A stretch of 64,000 bases of DNA from [Ruminococcus] lactaris ATCC 29176 (GCF_025152405.1 NZ_CP102292.1:2046001-2110000); one strand, 5' to 3'. Counted from the stretch's first letter, positions 53,500-61,746 are shown. Notes: generated from the sequence alone by a model not told the origin. Numbers and translations: made by a program.

Positions 53500-54150
53500 T
53501 TACTTTCTTTTTCTTTTCTTTGAATAAATCCAGTAAAACCCGGCTGAACATGCCATATAGATGGCCTCAATTCCTACAGAGATCCGAAATTCCGTTGAAT
53601 GAATATTCTGAATATTCATTCCCATGATCGGGAATGTAAATAAATGAGGCAGAAGTCCCAGCATACTTCCGGCAAAATAGACTTTATAATCAATTCCAAT
53701 TGCCCCAAGATACAGGCTCAGGACATCACTCGGTATTTTTCCGATCACCCGAAGAAGAAATGTCAGTATGAACCCATTTCCTGTACAGATCTCTTTTAAC
53801 TTCTCCGTCTTCGGATACTTCTTCATAATCGAACTGACCATCGTACCGCCACCTTTTTTCCCTATGAGCCAGGGAAGTGTAACCATGATGGCAGCACCGC
53901 AGAAATTCACGGCAATGGCAAATTTCATTGGAAAGATCATTCCGCTTACCGCAAAAAGCAGACCGGAATAAATAACGACACTGACGCTTTTTACAGCAAA
54001 CAGTCCCATCATCATAAAGAATGCTGCCAATAAATTTCCGGGTGTATGGTTCAGGATCTGCTCAGTTGTCAGTTCTTTTCTAAAATAAAAGCATCCTGCA
54101 ATAATGATACACCACACGATCAGTAATCCGGTCTTCTGCCATTTTTTCAT
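53500..54150 (-). CDS. TVP38/TMEM64 (VTT-domain) membrane protein
   Basis: 216 residues with about six hydrophobic segments. The VTT/DedA-like core is visible: FAIAVNFCGAAIMVTLPWLIGK and LLRVIGKIPSDVLSLYLGAIG, the latter the conserved R-x-x-x-x-P-x-D element. Proteins of this group move phospholipids or take part in membrane homeostasis. It lies 17 bp downstream of the EamA transporter and converges on the LysR remnant. Confidence 0.88.
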   Translation of the reverse strand: MKKWQKTGLLIVWCIIIAGCFYFRKELTTEQILNHTPGNLLAAFFMMMGLFAVKSVSVVIYSGLLFAVSGMIFPMKFAIAVNFCGAAIMVTLPWLIGKKGGGTMVSSIMKKYPKTEKLKEICTGNGFILTFLLRVIGKIPSDVLSLYLGAIGIDYKVYFAGSMLGLLPHLFTFPIMGMNIQNIHSTEFRISVGIEAIYMACSAGFYWIYSKKRKRK

Positions 54151-54167
54151 TCCGGTTTCCTCGCTTT

Positions 54168-55061
54168 CTAATTAATTTTTTTTCTTTTCTGCGAAATAAT
54201 CAGTCCAATCAGTATCAAGATCGAACCTGAAACGGATGCGACGGTCATTTTCTCATCCAATACAAACATTGATAATACTACCGTCACGACAGGGGAAACA
54301 TAGATATATACACTGGTCTTGACGACTCCGATCCATTTTGTTGATAAATTCCAGAGGAAAAATCCAACAGCACTTGCACCGACACCGAGGAACAGAAAAT
54401 TGGAGATTACTTCCGGTCGTTTCAATGCGTCCATATCCCACATCGCATGCTGCAAAATAAGCACCGGAATCAGAAAAATAATTCCATAAAAGTAAATTCT
54501 TCTTGTTACCGCAGCCGTTGGATAATTCCACTCTTCAATCTTTTTAACAGTCGCAGAATACAATCCCCAGGAAATCATTGCAAGAAAAGCGAGGAAATCA
54601 CCTGCCGGATTTAAATTCAGGCTTTTCTGCCCGTTCAGGCTGATCAGAATAATTCCGGTTATGGCGATCACAAATCCTATAAAAAAGTTTCTTCCCGGTC
54701 GTTCACTTTTAAAGAAAATTCCAACCATAACCGCAACAAAAAACGGTGCACATGCAACAATAATTCCTACATTGGATGCATAAGTCATCGTTAATGCAGT
54801 ATTTTCCATCATGAAATACATCACAATCCCAAAGAAACCTGCAGCCGCAAATCCCAGTTCTCTCTTCTTATCTGCAACTTTTAGACGGTGCGGGAAGAAA
54901 ACCCACAATGCCAAAAATGCAAGTACCGCTCTTGTGAACAGGATTTCCACAGGAAGGAAATATTTCAACAATACTTTTGTCGATACAAAAGTTGCTCCCC
55001 ACATGATCTGCGTTCCACATGCCAGTATATGCCCTGTTACTTTTTTTCTTTCGTCTGTCAT
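54168..55061 (-). CDS. EamA/DMT-family transporter
   Basis: 297 residues from the ATG at 55061 with a G-rich ribosome site; a TTG six bases upstream is possible. Ten hydrophobic segments in two EamA repeats (ILACGTQIMWGATFVSTKVLL in the first; ending VLILIGLIISQKRKK). Drug/metabolite exporters of this type move amino acids or other small molecules. Substrate unknown. Confidence 0.92.
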   Translation of the reverse strand: MTDERKKVTGHILACGTQIMWGATFVSTKVLLKYFLPVEILFTRAVLAFLALWVFFPHRLKVADKKRELGFAAAGFFGIVMYFMMENTALTMTYASNVGIIVACAPFFVAVMVGIFFKSERPGRNFFIGFVIAITGIILISLNGQKSLNLNPAGDFLAFLAMISWGLYSATVKKIEEWNYPTAAVTRRIYFYGIIFLIPVLILQHAMWDMDALKRPEVISNFLFLGVGASAVGFFLWNLSTKWIGVVKTSVYIYVSPVVTVVLSMFVLDEKMTVASVSGSILILIGLIISQKRKKIN

Positions 55062-55093
55062 CTGCAATTTCCCCCGCCTTTTCCTATAATATA

Positions 55094-55168
55094 GATGTCG
55101 GGGTCAAAAGCCCCCGACTTTGATGCCTACGGATTGCTCCGTGCTACGCACTCCCACAATCCTACATC
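55094..55168 (-). repeat. 194-bp repeat family, copy R7 (internally deleted, 75 bp)
   Basis: Inverted copy that keeps the closing hairpin (GTCGGGG/CCCCGAC) and part of the next helix and ends CATC. ATAATATA directly flanks both sides, an intact 8-bp duplication, so the deleted form either inserted as such or lost its middle cleanly. Confidence 0.88.
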
Positions 55169-55191
55169 ATAATATATGCTCTGAATAAAAG

Positions 55192-55239
55192 AAAAAACCT
55201 TCAAAAGTCTTCCGTTACATAACCGAAGACTTTCAAAGG
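55192..55239 (-). terminator. Terminator after tRNA-Gly
   Basis: CCTT-AAAGTCTTC-GTT / AAC-GAAGACTTT-AAGG stem with a small loop, followed by TTTTTT on the minus strand, 12 bp after the tRNA. Confidence 0.93.
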
Positions 55240-55250
55240 TATAAAAATAA

Positions 55251-55320
55251 GCGGGTGATGGGAATCGAACCCACGTATCCAGCTTGGAAGGCTGGTGTTC
55301 TACCATTGAACTACACCCGC
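55251..55320 (-). tRNA. tRNA-Gly (anticodon UCC)
   Basis: Cloverleaf: acceptor GCGGGTG/CACCCGC, D arm GTTC...GAAC-like with AATGGTAGA loop, anticodon stem CCAGC/GCTGG with loop CTTCCAA (anticodon TCC), T arm with TTCGATT. The 3' CCA is not encoded. Own promoter and terminator. Confidence 0.97.
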
Positions 55321-55338
55321 GTGTCAAACACAAATAAT

Positions 55339-55366
55339 ATATTACCATACTTTTCAAAAATTGCAA
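55339..55366 (-). promoter_or_regulatory. tRNA-Gly promoter
   Basis: TTGCAA (55361-55366) and TAATAT (55339-55344), 16-nt spacing on the minus strand, ending 19 bp before the tRNA. Confidence 0.6.
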
Positions 55367-55418
55367 GTGCTAATTTTATTTTTTTCGATTTTTGCAATTT
55401 TTAATCATTCTATAGGTA

Positions 55419-55488
55419 GGCAGACAGTTCTCTACCAAAAGCCGGTTTCGTACCAGCCTCTGCTTTTTCGGCACAGGAACTGTCTGCC
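55419..55488. other. Long-stem hairpin downstream of the metal ATPase region
   Basis: Perfect 12-bp arms (GGCAGACAGTTC and its complement) enclose 46 nt that can form a second GCCGG/CCGGC-type stem. No T-tract follows on either strand, so it is not a standard terminator. It starts 4 bp after the stop of the small frame at 55492. Confidence 0.6.
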
Positions 55489-55491
55489 ATT

Positions 55492-55596
55492 TTACTGCTT
55501 ATTCACAGGCTGCTCTTTTTTCACTTTTCCTTCGTAAAATCTTTTTCCCTGTTCCCACAAAATTGGCAACAGGAAAAGAACTATCCCCAAAATCAT
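55492..55596 (-). CDS. Possible 34-residue membrane peptide or truncated gene end
   Basis: One hydrophobic segment (MILGIVLFLLPILWEQGKRF) then a charged tail ending VKKEQPVNKQ. The frame is open for about 70 bp further upstream without a good start or ribosome site, so it may be the end of a decayed gene. It follows the ATPase stop by 111 bp. Confidence 0.3.
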   Translation of the reverse strand: MILGIVLFLLPILWEQGKRFYEGKVKKEQPVNKQ

Positions 55597-55707
55597 GACC
55601 ACATTTTCTGAAAGGGCTGCTGCAGAATTTCCATCCTGCCTTCTTCCTGTCTGTTGTCTGTCCCCAGGTTCTACAACATCTCATAGAATACACCAACAGA
55701 ATCATTT

Positions 55708-57594
55708 CTACAGATTTTTTACATACAACGCCCGGATTGCATTCAAAACTGCAATCACCATAACACCTACGTCCGCAAAGATTGCAACCCACATATTCGC
55801 AATACCGATTGCACCGAGGATCAGACAGATTGCCTTGATCGTCAATGCAAAGATGATATTCTGATAGACAATGCGGATACATTTCTTTGAAATTTTGATT
55901 GCTTTTACAATCTTCAGTGGATCATCATCCATCAGGACAACATCTGCCGCCTCAATCGCTGCATCTGAACCCATGGCTCCCATGGCAATTCCGATATCAG
56001 CCCTGCCAAGCACCGGAGCATCATTGATTCCATCTCCCACAAATGCCAGCTTCGCCTTTTCCGGTTTTTCAGCCAGCAGTCTTTCCACCTGGGCTACCTT
56101 GTCAGACGGAAGAAGTTCACTGTAAACCTCATCCAGTCCCAGCTTTTCTGCTACCTGGTCTGCTACACGCTTCGCATCACCAGTCAGCATTACTGTCTTC
56201 TCGATTCCGGCAGATTTCAATGCTCTGATTGCCTCTTTGGATGTCGGTTTCTCCACATCAGAAATGAGAATATGCCCCATATATTTTCCGTCAATCGCAA
56301 TATGGATGATCGTTCCTGCACTGTGGCACGCAATCGGAGTGATTCCAAGCCGCTTCATCAGTTTATCATTTCCTGCAGCAACAAGCTTTCCATCCACCTT
56401 TGCGGTCACACCATTTCCGCTGATCTCCTCAATTTCGGATACTCTCGTCCTGTCGATCTCTTTTCCATAAGCACGCTGGATGCTCCTGCTGATCGGATGA
56501 GAGGATGCACTCTCTGCCAGTGCCGCATATTCCAGAAGCTTCTCTTCTTCCATTTCACTATGATGAACACCATTTACCTCAAATACGCCTTTGGTCAGTG
56601 TACCGGTCTTGTCAAATACAACATATTTTGTCTGAGACATTGCCTCAAGATAATTTGATCCCTTCACCAGCACACCTTCGTGACTCGCTCCACCGATTCC
56701 GGCAAAGAAACTCAGCGGAATACTGATGACCAATGCACACGGGCAACTGATTACAAGGAATGTCAACGCACGATAAATCCACATATCCCACTGCGGGGCT
56801 GCTCCCATCGCCAGCATACGGACTAACGGAGGAAGGATTGCCAGTGCCAATGCCCCATAGCACACTGCCGGGGTATAATATTTTGCAAACTTTGAAATAA
56901 AGTCCTCGGATCTGGATTTTCTTGAAGTTGAATTTTCTACCAGTTCCAAAATCTTAGAAACAGTAGACTCTCCAAATTCTTTTATTGTCCGTATCTTCAG
57001 CACTCCGGTCATATTGATACATCCACTGATGATCTCATCTCCCACTTTTGTCTCACGCGGAAGACTTTCTCCGGTCAAAGCACTTGTATTCAATGTTGAA
57101 GTTCCCTCTATAACTATTCCATCAATCGGAACTTTCTCTCCCGGCTGAACAACGATCACTGTGCCGATTTCTACTTCATCCGGATCTACCCTTTCCAACT
57201 TTCCATCCTGCTCTATGTTTGCATAATCCGGACGGATATCCATCAGTTCACTGATATTTCTCCGGCTCTTTCCAACTGCATAACTCTGGAATAATTCCCC
57301 GATCTGATAGAACAGCATAACGGCTACCGCCTCGTTGAAATTTCCCGATCGGTCATAAATTGCAATGGCGATCGCTCCTATTGTAGCAACTGCCATCAGA
57401 AAGTTCTCGTCAAATACCTGTCGGTTAAGGATTCCTTTTCCTGCTTTTTTCAGAATATCATAACCGATAACCAGGTATGGGATCAGGAAAAGAATCATCC
57501 GCAAAATTCCCTTTACCGGTATAAAATTCAGTGCGATCAGCAGTACTGCTGCAATGATAATACGGATCAGCATCTTTTTCTGCTTCTTCGTCAT
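55708..57594 (-). CDS. Heavy-metal P1B-type ATPase (Zn/Cd/Pb type)
   Basis: 628 residues. About eight membrane segments, actuator TGES, the transmembrane CPC motif (SCPCAL) typical of Zn/Cd/Pb/Cu pumps, phosphorylation site DKTGTLTKG, HP dipeptide (SSHPIS), and GDGINDAP. It has no N-terminal metal-binding domain of its own; the separate HMA protein 27 bp upstream takes that part. With an ArsR/SmtB-type operator and regulator nearby, zinc or cadmium export is most likely. Confidence 0.95.
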   Translation of the reverse strand: MTKKQKKMLIRIIIAAVLLIALNFIPVKGILRMILFLIPYLVIGYDILKKAGKGILNRQVFDENFLMAVATIGAIAIAIYDRSGNFNEAVAVMLFYQIGELFQSYAVGKSRRNISELMDIRPDYANIEQDGKLERVDPDEVEIGTVIVVQPGEKVPIDGIVIEGTSTLNTSALTGESLPRETKVGDEIISGCINMTGVLKIRTIKEFGESTVSKILELVENSTSRKSRSEDFISKFAKYYTPAVCYGALALAILPPLVRMLAMGAAPQWDMWIYRALTFLVISCPCALVISIPLSFFAGIGGASHEGVLVKGSNYLEAMSQTKYVVFDKTGTLTKGVFEVNGVHHSEMEEEKLLEYAALAESASSHPISRSIQRAYGKEIDRTRVSEIEEISGNGVTAKVDGKLVAAGNDKLMKRLGITPIACHSAGTIIHIAIDGKYMGHILISDVEKPTSKEAIRALKSAGIEKTVMLTGDAKRVADQVAEKLGLDEVYSELLPSDKVAQVERLLAEKPEKAKLAFVGDGINDAPVLGRADIGIAMGAMGSDAAIEAADVVLMDDDPLKIVKAIKISKKCIRIVYQNIIFALTIKAICLILGAIGIANMWVAIFADVGVMVIAVLNAIRALYVKNL

Positions 57595-57621
57595 AAACCT
57601 TCACTCCTTTTATTCTGCCTC

Positions 57622-57840
57622 TTACAGATAAATCTCGCAATCATCTTCTACTTTTTTGCAGTTTTTGAGGACATCTTTCATAACTGCCTTTACATCCTGT
57701 TCTTCCTCAAACTCCACGATCATTTTCTGAGTCATAAAATTAACTGTTGCAGTCTTGACACCTGCAGTCTTCTTTGCAGCTTCTTCCATTTTATTTGCAC
57801 AATTTGCACAGTCTACTTCGATTTTGTAAGTCTTTTTCAT
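57622..57840 (-). CDS. HMA-domain metal-binding protein
   Basis: 72 residues from the ATG at 57840 (AAAGGAG upstream). Ferredoxin-like HMA fold with the metal motif DCANCANKM (CxxC); an acidic C-terminal stretch ends KVEDDCEIYL. Probably delivers metal to the pump encoded next. First gene of the pump operon. Confidence 0.93.
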   Translation of the reverse strand: MKKTYKIEVDCANCANKMEEAAKKTAGVKTATVNFMTQKMIVEFEEEQDVKAVMKDVLKNCKKVEDDCEIYL

Positions 57841-57882
57841 AGTTCCGTCTCCTTTTTCAATCAGAATATCTTTTAGGGGTAT

Positions 57883-57942
57883 CAATTAAATATTTGTTTA
57901 ATTGTTATATCTTCATTATACAAATCAGGAGGGAAATGTCAA
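57883..57942 (-). promoter_or_regulatory. Metal-pump promoter with ArsR/SmtB-type operator
   Basis: Perfect TTGACA (57937-57942) and TATAAT (57915-57920) boxes with 16-nt spacing. Just downstream, at 57883-57904, is a perfect inverted repeat: CAATTAAA, six bases, TTTAATTG. Position and AT-rich twofold symmetry fit operators of SmtB/CzrA-type sensors. The regulator at 58991 is the likely binder; that is inference. Confidence 0.8.
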
Positions 57943-57947
57943 GAGGG

Positions 57948-58253
57948 AAATTTGTATTTGTTGGAATGATACGCTTGTAAAGCAAAAGACCTCTTTATGG
58001 CGAAGCGGACGCGGAAATCAGAGATATTCCTTCGCAGTGCAGGCCCGCTTTACCTCAGCCCGTTGACCGTTTGTAACTCGAAAGTGGAAATCTTCGTGCA
58101 ATGGCACTCGATTTACTTTCTCTAACAAACGCTGCAAAGTGTCTTCGGAACGCTCCTGCTAATGCACCTGCTTAGGAACACCCTGCTTTCCGCTGACCAT
58201 CTCGATAAGAAGTTTTTTAGCTCCACAGCGTATCCACCCAACAATGCAAATTT
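57948..58253 (+). repeat. Giant palindromic element, copy S1 (306 bp)
   Basis: Starts AAATTTGTA and ends with its inverse. Imperfect arms of about 75-80 bp (GATACGC in both, for example) enclose a structured centre of about 140 bp (CCCGCTTTACCTCAGCCCG; CGTTTGT/ACAAACG helix). It resembles S2 through the whole centre. No target duplication seen. Confidence 0.85.
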
Positions 58254-58335
58254 AAAAAGAATAGAAAAAAGCCGGATGGCTATTGACTAAGATATTCGAT
58301 CATAAATATCAGATAATAGATATTGTATTTAATAT

Positions 58336-58529
58336 GATGTCAGGATCAAAAGGTCTGAAACCACGTGTGCTTGCACACAGGTGGTAGAATGACCTTGAGA
58401 CCCGCCCCGATATGAGCATAAAAGTGGGGCGTAAGCACCAGGATATGCGAATAGCGGGTAGGATTGTGGGAGTGCGTAGCACGAAACAATCCGTTGGCAT
58501 CATTGTTGGGGGCTTTTGACCCCAACATC
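58336..58529 (+). repeat. 194-bp repeat, copy R8 (full length)
   Basis: Full copy between the two giant palindromes, flanked by TTTAATAT on both sides (8-bp duplication). Closest to R6 in its helix variants (GTGTGC/GCACAC and GTTGGGG/CCCCAAC). Confidence 0.95.
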
Positions 58530-58590
58530 TTTAATATTTGACTAATCATTCATCTTAGTTGATAGCCTTCCGGCTCTTTATTTCTTATTG

Positions 58591-58906
58591 AAATTTCGTA
58601 TTGTTGAGAGAAAATGTCCCGGTACGAGGAACTCTTTCTGACTTGAAAAGCCTAATATCCACACTTGTTGTTGCGTGAGCAGTGCATTGACAGGGAGCGT
58701 TCCGAAGACACTTTGCCCAACTTGTTAAGGAACGTAAACAGGAGTGCCTCTGCACGAGTGTTTCCACATTCCTGTTACAAGTTGTCAACGGGCTGAGGTA
58801 AAGCGGGTCCTGCACTGCGATGCAACAACAAGTGTGGATATGGACGCTCTTCTGTCAGAAACACTTCTTGCTGTCGCGATATTTTCACCCCAACAACTAC
58901 AAATTT
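58591..58906 (-). repeat. Giant palindromic element, copy S2 (316 bp)
   Basis: Inverted relative to S1. Arms of about 85 bp include a perfect 20-bp block, ATATCCACACTTGTTGTTGC at 58655-58674 against 58822-58841. The centre has AACTTGT/ACAAGTT where S1 has CGTTTGT/ACAAACG. Its outer edge reads straight into CTCTTGACAT before arsR, and the S1 edge does the same before the metal pump. Confidence 0.85.
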
Positions 58907-58990
58907 CTCCCCTCTTGACATCTTATGATAAAATAGAACTAACAGCTTTTTACATCTTGAGAAATTTTTATTAAGAACAGGAGGCTTTTT

Positions 58991-59359
58991 ATGCCAGGAC
59001 ATATTCTTCCCCACAGCCACGGTGAATCTATGAATACCGAACATATTCTTCATGTAATCTCTCAGACAGATAATTTTCAGACCGTTGCAGAATCTTTTAA
59101 AATTCTCGGAGATCCGACCCGTATCCGTATTTTCTGGATGCTCTGCCATTGCGAAGAATGTGTCATTAACATTTCCGCTATGATGGATATGAGCAGTCCT
59201 GCTGTCTCTCATCATTTGCGTCAGCTTAAAAGTGCCGGACTGATCGTCAGCCGGCGTGAGGGAAAAGAAGTGTATTATAAAGCGGCCGACACAGAACAGA
59301 GCCGACTGCTGCATATTATGATCGAACAAGTATTAAAAATCACCTGTCCGGGGAACTGA
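58991..59359 (+). CDS. ArsR/SmtB-family metal-responsive repressor
   Basis: 122 residues, ATG behind AGGAGG. Winged helix-turn-helix (FKILGDPTRIRIFWMLCHC, then SSPAVSHHLRQLKSAGLI and GKEVYYKA). A cysteine cluster, CHCEEC at about 51-56, sits where ArsR/CmtR-type sensors bind soft metals; His residues crowd the N-terminus and a Cys lies near the end (TCPGN). It probably represses the divergent pump operon about 1.1 kb away across three repeats. Which metal it senses is not certain; the Cys set favours Cd/Pb or similar. Confidence 0.93.
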   Translation: MPGHILPHSHGESMNTEHILHVISQTDNFQTVAESFKILGDPTRIRIFWMLCHCEECVINISAMMDMSSPAVSHHLRQLKSAGLIVSRREGKEVYYKAADTEQSRLLHIMIEQVLKITCPGN

Positions 59360-59380
59360 TCGCAGTCCCCGGATTTTCCA
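59347..59380 (+). terminator. Terminator after arsR
   Basis: TCCGGGGA/TCCCCGGA stem with an inner CT/AG pair, followed by TTTTCCATTTTT. Its left arm overlaps the last codons of arsR. Confidence 0.9.
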
Positions 59381-59394
59381 TTTTTATTTCGTTT

Positions 59395-59901
59395 CTATTT
59401 GATTTTTAAATCTTTCTGCTTATTTTTTCGGCTTTTTCCTGATTTCACTGTATTTCCCGCAACCCACAAAATACTTCCTGCTACGATACAGAAATCTCCT
59501 ACATTGTATGTCAGTCGGTCGAATTTTTTATTTTTCTGTCTGATTCCTATATAATCTACCACATAGCCTCTTCGGAATCTGTCCCATGTATTACTCCACG
59601 CACCTGCAGCGGTCAGAGTCAGCCCAAGCTTTTCCAGTATTCTTCCTTTTCCTGCACCGACAACAGCTCCTGCTCCTGTTACCACAGTTGTCACTGCAAG
59701 GGAAAGTTTTTTTACTTCTTCCGAACATTCTGATAAAAGTTCAAATCCTACCCCCTGGTTATGTACTCTCCGAAGCACGATCCTGCCGGTCAGCTTTTTC
59801 TCTGTTCCCGGCTGCAAATTCTCTTCTACATAATTTTTCAGACTTTCATCTAACAGAAATATTCCTGCACCGACAAGCGGTAAAAGAACTTTTTTCATCA
59901 C
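59395..59901 (-). CDS. LspA-like (signal peptidase II family) membrane protein
   Basis: 168 residues. LspA landmarks are present but loose: LLDESLKNYVEENL near the start, VHNQGVGFELL for the HNxG motif, AWSNTWDRFRRGYVVDYI, and YNVGDFCIV in place of NxAD. Both expected catalytic aspartates (VVDYI and NVGD) can be placed. About four membrane segments and a very basic tail. It could be a true lipoprotein signal peptidase of a divergent type. Start is a GTG at 59901 or ATG at 59898; the flavin reductase stop overlaps its ribosome site. Confidence 0.8.
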   Translation of the reverse strand: MMKKVLLPLVGAGIFLLDESLKNYVEENLQPGTEKKLTGRIVLRRVHNQGVGFELLSECSEEVKKLSLAVTTVVTGAGAVVGAGKGRILEKLGLTLTAAGAWSNTWDRFRRGYVVDYIGIRQKNKKFDRLTYNVGDFCIVAGSILWVAGNTVKSGKSRKNKQKDLKIK

Positions 59902-59907
59902 CGGATC

Positions 59908-60414
59908 TTACTCCCTTACAAGAACTTTTACGATTTCTCCAAGATACATCGTATGATAATCTTTCTGAGGATACCATTTTTCATCCGGTCCATCTACCGT
60001 GAAAAATTCCGGCTTCATTGGCTGTGCATACAATTTCCTGCATACAAATACCAGATCCGCCTCCTCATAGGTTGTCGTTCCTTCCACATAATACGGTGTC
60101 AGTCCTGCCTCTTTATCTTTATCACAGTCACGTCCCGATTTTGTACCACACAGGTTCAATGCTTTTCTGTACTCTTCTTTAAAGAAGGAAAGTGTATACA
60201 TATCCTCTGCATCCACAAATTCTTTCGTGTATCTCTGAGGACGGATATATGCAGTAGCTACATTCATTCCCCACATAATACCTACGCCACCCCAACTTGC
60301 AGTCATCGTATTGTGCTTCTCTTCATTTCCCGCCGTGATCAGCATCCATTCTTTTCCAATCTTTGTAAAAGGATTAAATGTAAGGTCTTCAATCTTTACT
60401 TCTTTCAGTGCCAT
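59908..60414 (-). CDS. Flavin reductase family protein
   Basis: 168 residues from the ATG at 60414 (AAGGAGG upstream). FMN-binding split-barrel protein: LITAGNEEKHNTMTASWGGVGIMWG, VATAYIRPQRYTKEF, then YTLSFF and LVFVCRKLYAQ. Such proteins bind FMN and reduce flavin or act in anaerobic electron transfer. Partner unknown; it is 6 bp before the LspA-like gene. Confidence 0.9.
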   Translation of the reverse strand: MALKEVKIEDLTFNPFTKIGKEWMLITAGNEEKHNTMTASWGGVGIMWGMNVATAYIRPQRYTKEFVDAEDMYTLSFFKEEYRKALNLCGTKSGRDCDKDKEAGLTPYYVEGTTTYEEADLVFVCRKLYAQPMKPEFFTVDGPDEKWYPQKDYHTMYLGEIVKVLVRE

Positions 60415-60433
60415 TTTATTTCCTCCTTGCAAG

Positions 60434-60474
60434 ACAGCGTTACTGTCCATAACCTCTGTGACCAGTAACGCTGT
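60434..60474 (-). promoter_or_regulatory. 12-bp hairpin in front of the flavin reductase ribosome site
   Basis: ACAGCGTTACTG/CAGTAACGCTGT, 17-nt loop, ending 8 nt before AAGGAGG. No T-tract follows on the minus strand, so a terminator for tyrS is doubtful; it may protect or regulate the mRNA end. The plus strand has TTATTTCTATTTT after it. Confidence 0.6.
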
Positions 60475-60499
60475 TATTTCTATTTTAATATTCTTTCTA

Positions 60500-61723
60500 T
60501 TATTTTACAATCACTCTGCGGAAATTTTTCTTTCCCTTTTTCACGATCTTTCCTTCGCCTTCAAAGTCAGCCGGAACATACGCTGTCGCAATGTCTGTGA
60601 TCTTCTCTCCATCCACAGATACACCGCCCTGGGTCACAGCACGTCTTGCTTCAGATCTGGATGATGCCTGTCCGCCTTTTACAAGAACTGCAAGGATATC
60701 AATCTTTCCATCCTGAAAATCTCCCTCTTCCAATTCCGTTGTCGGCATATTATCAGCATTTCCCTGACTGAACAATGCTCTTGCACTTTCCTGTGCTTTC
60801 TTTGCTTCTTCTTCACCGTGAACCAGCTTTGTCAGTTCATATGCAAGAATCTCTTTTGCAGTATTAAGCTGTGCACCTTCCCATGCATCCATCTTATCAA
60901 TCTCTTCCAGTGGAAGGAAGGTCAGCATGCGGATACATTTCAGTACATCTGCATCTCCGACATTTCTCCAGTACTGATAGAAATCAAACGGAGAAGTCTT
61001 CTCTGGATCAAGCCACACTGCACCTGACTGGGTCTTTCCCATCTTCTTTCCTTCTGAGTTTAGAAGCAGCGTGATCGTCATTGCACTTGCATCTTTTCCA
61101 AGCTTACGACGGATCAGCTCTGTACCTGCCAGCATATTACTCCACTGGTCATCTCCGCCAAACTCCAGATTACAGCCATAATTCTGAAACAGTTCGTAGA
61201 AATCATATGCCTGCATGATCATGTAGTTAAACTCAAGGAAACTAAGTCCTTTTTCCATTCTCTGTTTATAACACTCTGCGGTCAGCATTCTGTTGACTGA
61301 GAAATGCGGTCCGATCTCCCGGAGCACTTCAATATAGTTCAGATCAAGCAGCCAGTCTGCATTATTCACCATCAGTGCTTTTCCCTCTGAAAAATCAATA
61401 AAGCGGCTCATCTGCTTCTTAAAGCAGTCACAGTTATGCTGGATCTGCTCCGGTGTCATCATACTTCTCATATCAGATCTTCCTGAAGGATCTCCAATAT
61501 AACCTGTACCTCCTCCGATCAGTGCGATCGGTTTATTTCCAGCCTCCTGAAGACGCTTCATCAGACATAATGCCATAAAGTGTCCTACATGAAGACTGTC
61601 CGCTGTCGGATCAAATCCGATATAAAATGTCGCCTTTCCGTTGTTCACCAAATCCCGGATACGCTCCTCATCTGTTACCTGTGCGATCAGGCCTCTTGCC
61701 TGAAGTTCTTCATAAATTCCCAT
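60500..61723 (-). CDS. tyrS: Tyrosyl-tRNA synthetase
   Basis: 407 residues, class I synthetase. HVGH (HIGH) at about 46-49, [34 protein letters not shown] as the KMSKS loop, and a C-terminal S4 RNA-binding domain ([20 protein letters not shown]). Expression is governed by the upstream tyrosine T-box. Confidence 0.98.
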   Translation of the reverse strand: MGIYEELQARGLIAQVTDEERIRDLVNNGKATFYIGFDPTADSLHVGHFMALCLMKRLQEAGNKPIALIGGGTGYIGDPSGRSDMRSMMTPEQIQHNCDCFKKQMSRFIDFSEGKALMVNNADWLLDLNYIEVLREIGPHFSVNRMLTAECYKQRMEKGLSFLEFNYMIMQAYDFYELFQNYGCNLEFGGDDQWSNMLAGTELIRRKLGKDASAMTITLLLNSEGKKMGKTQSGAVWLDPEKTSPFDFYQYWRNVGDADVLKCIRMLTFLPLEEIDKMDAWEGAQLNTAKEILAYELTKLVHGEEEAKKAQESARALFSQGNADNMPTTELEEGDFQDGKIDILAVLVKGGQASSRSEARRAVTQGGVSVDGEKITDIATAYVPADFEGEGKIVKKGKKNFRRVIVK

Positions 61724-61746
61724 GATCTTTTCTCCTCTTAAAGACT

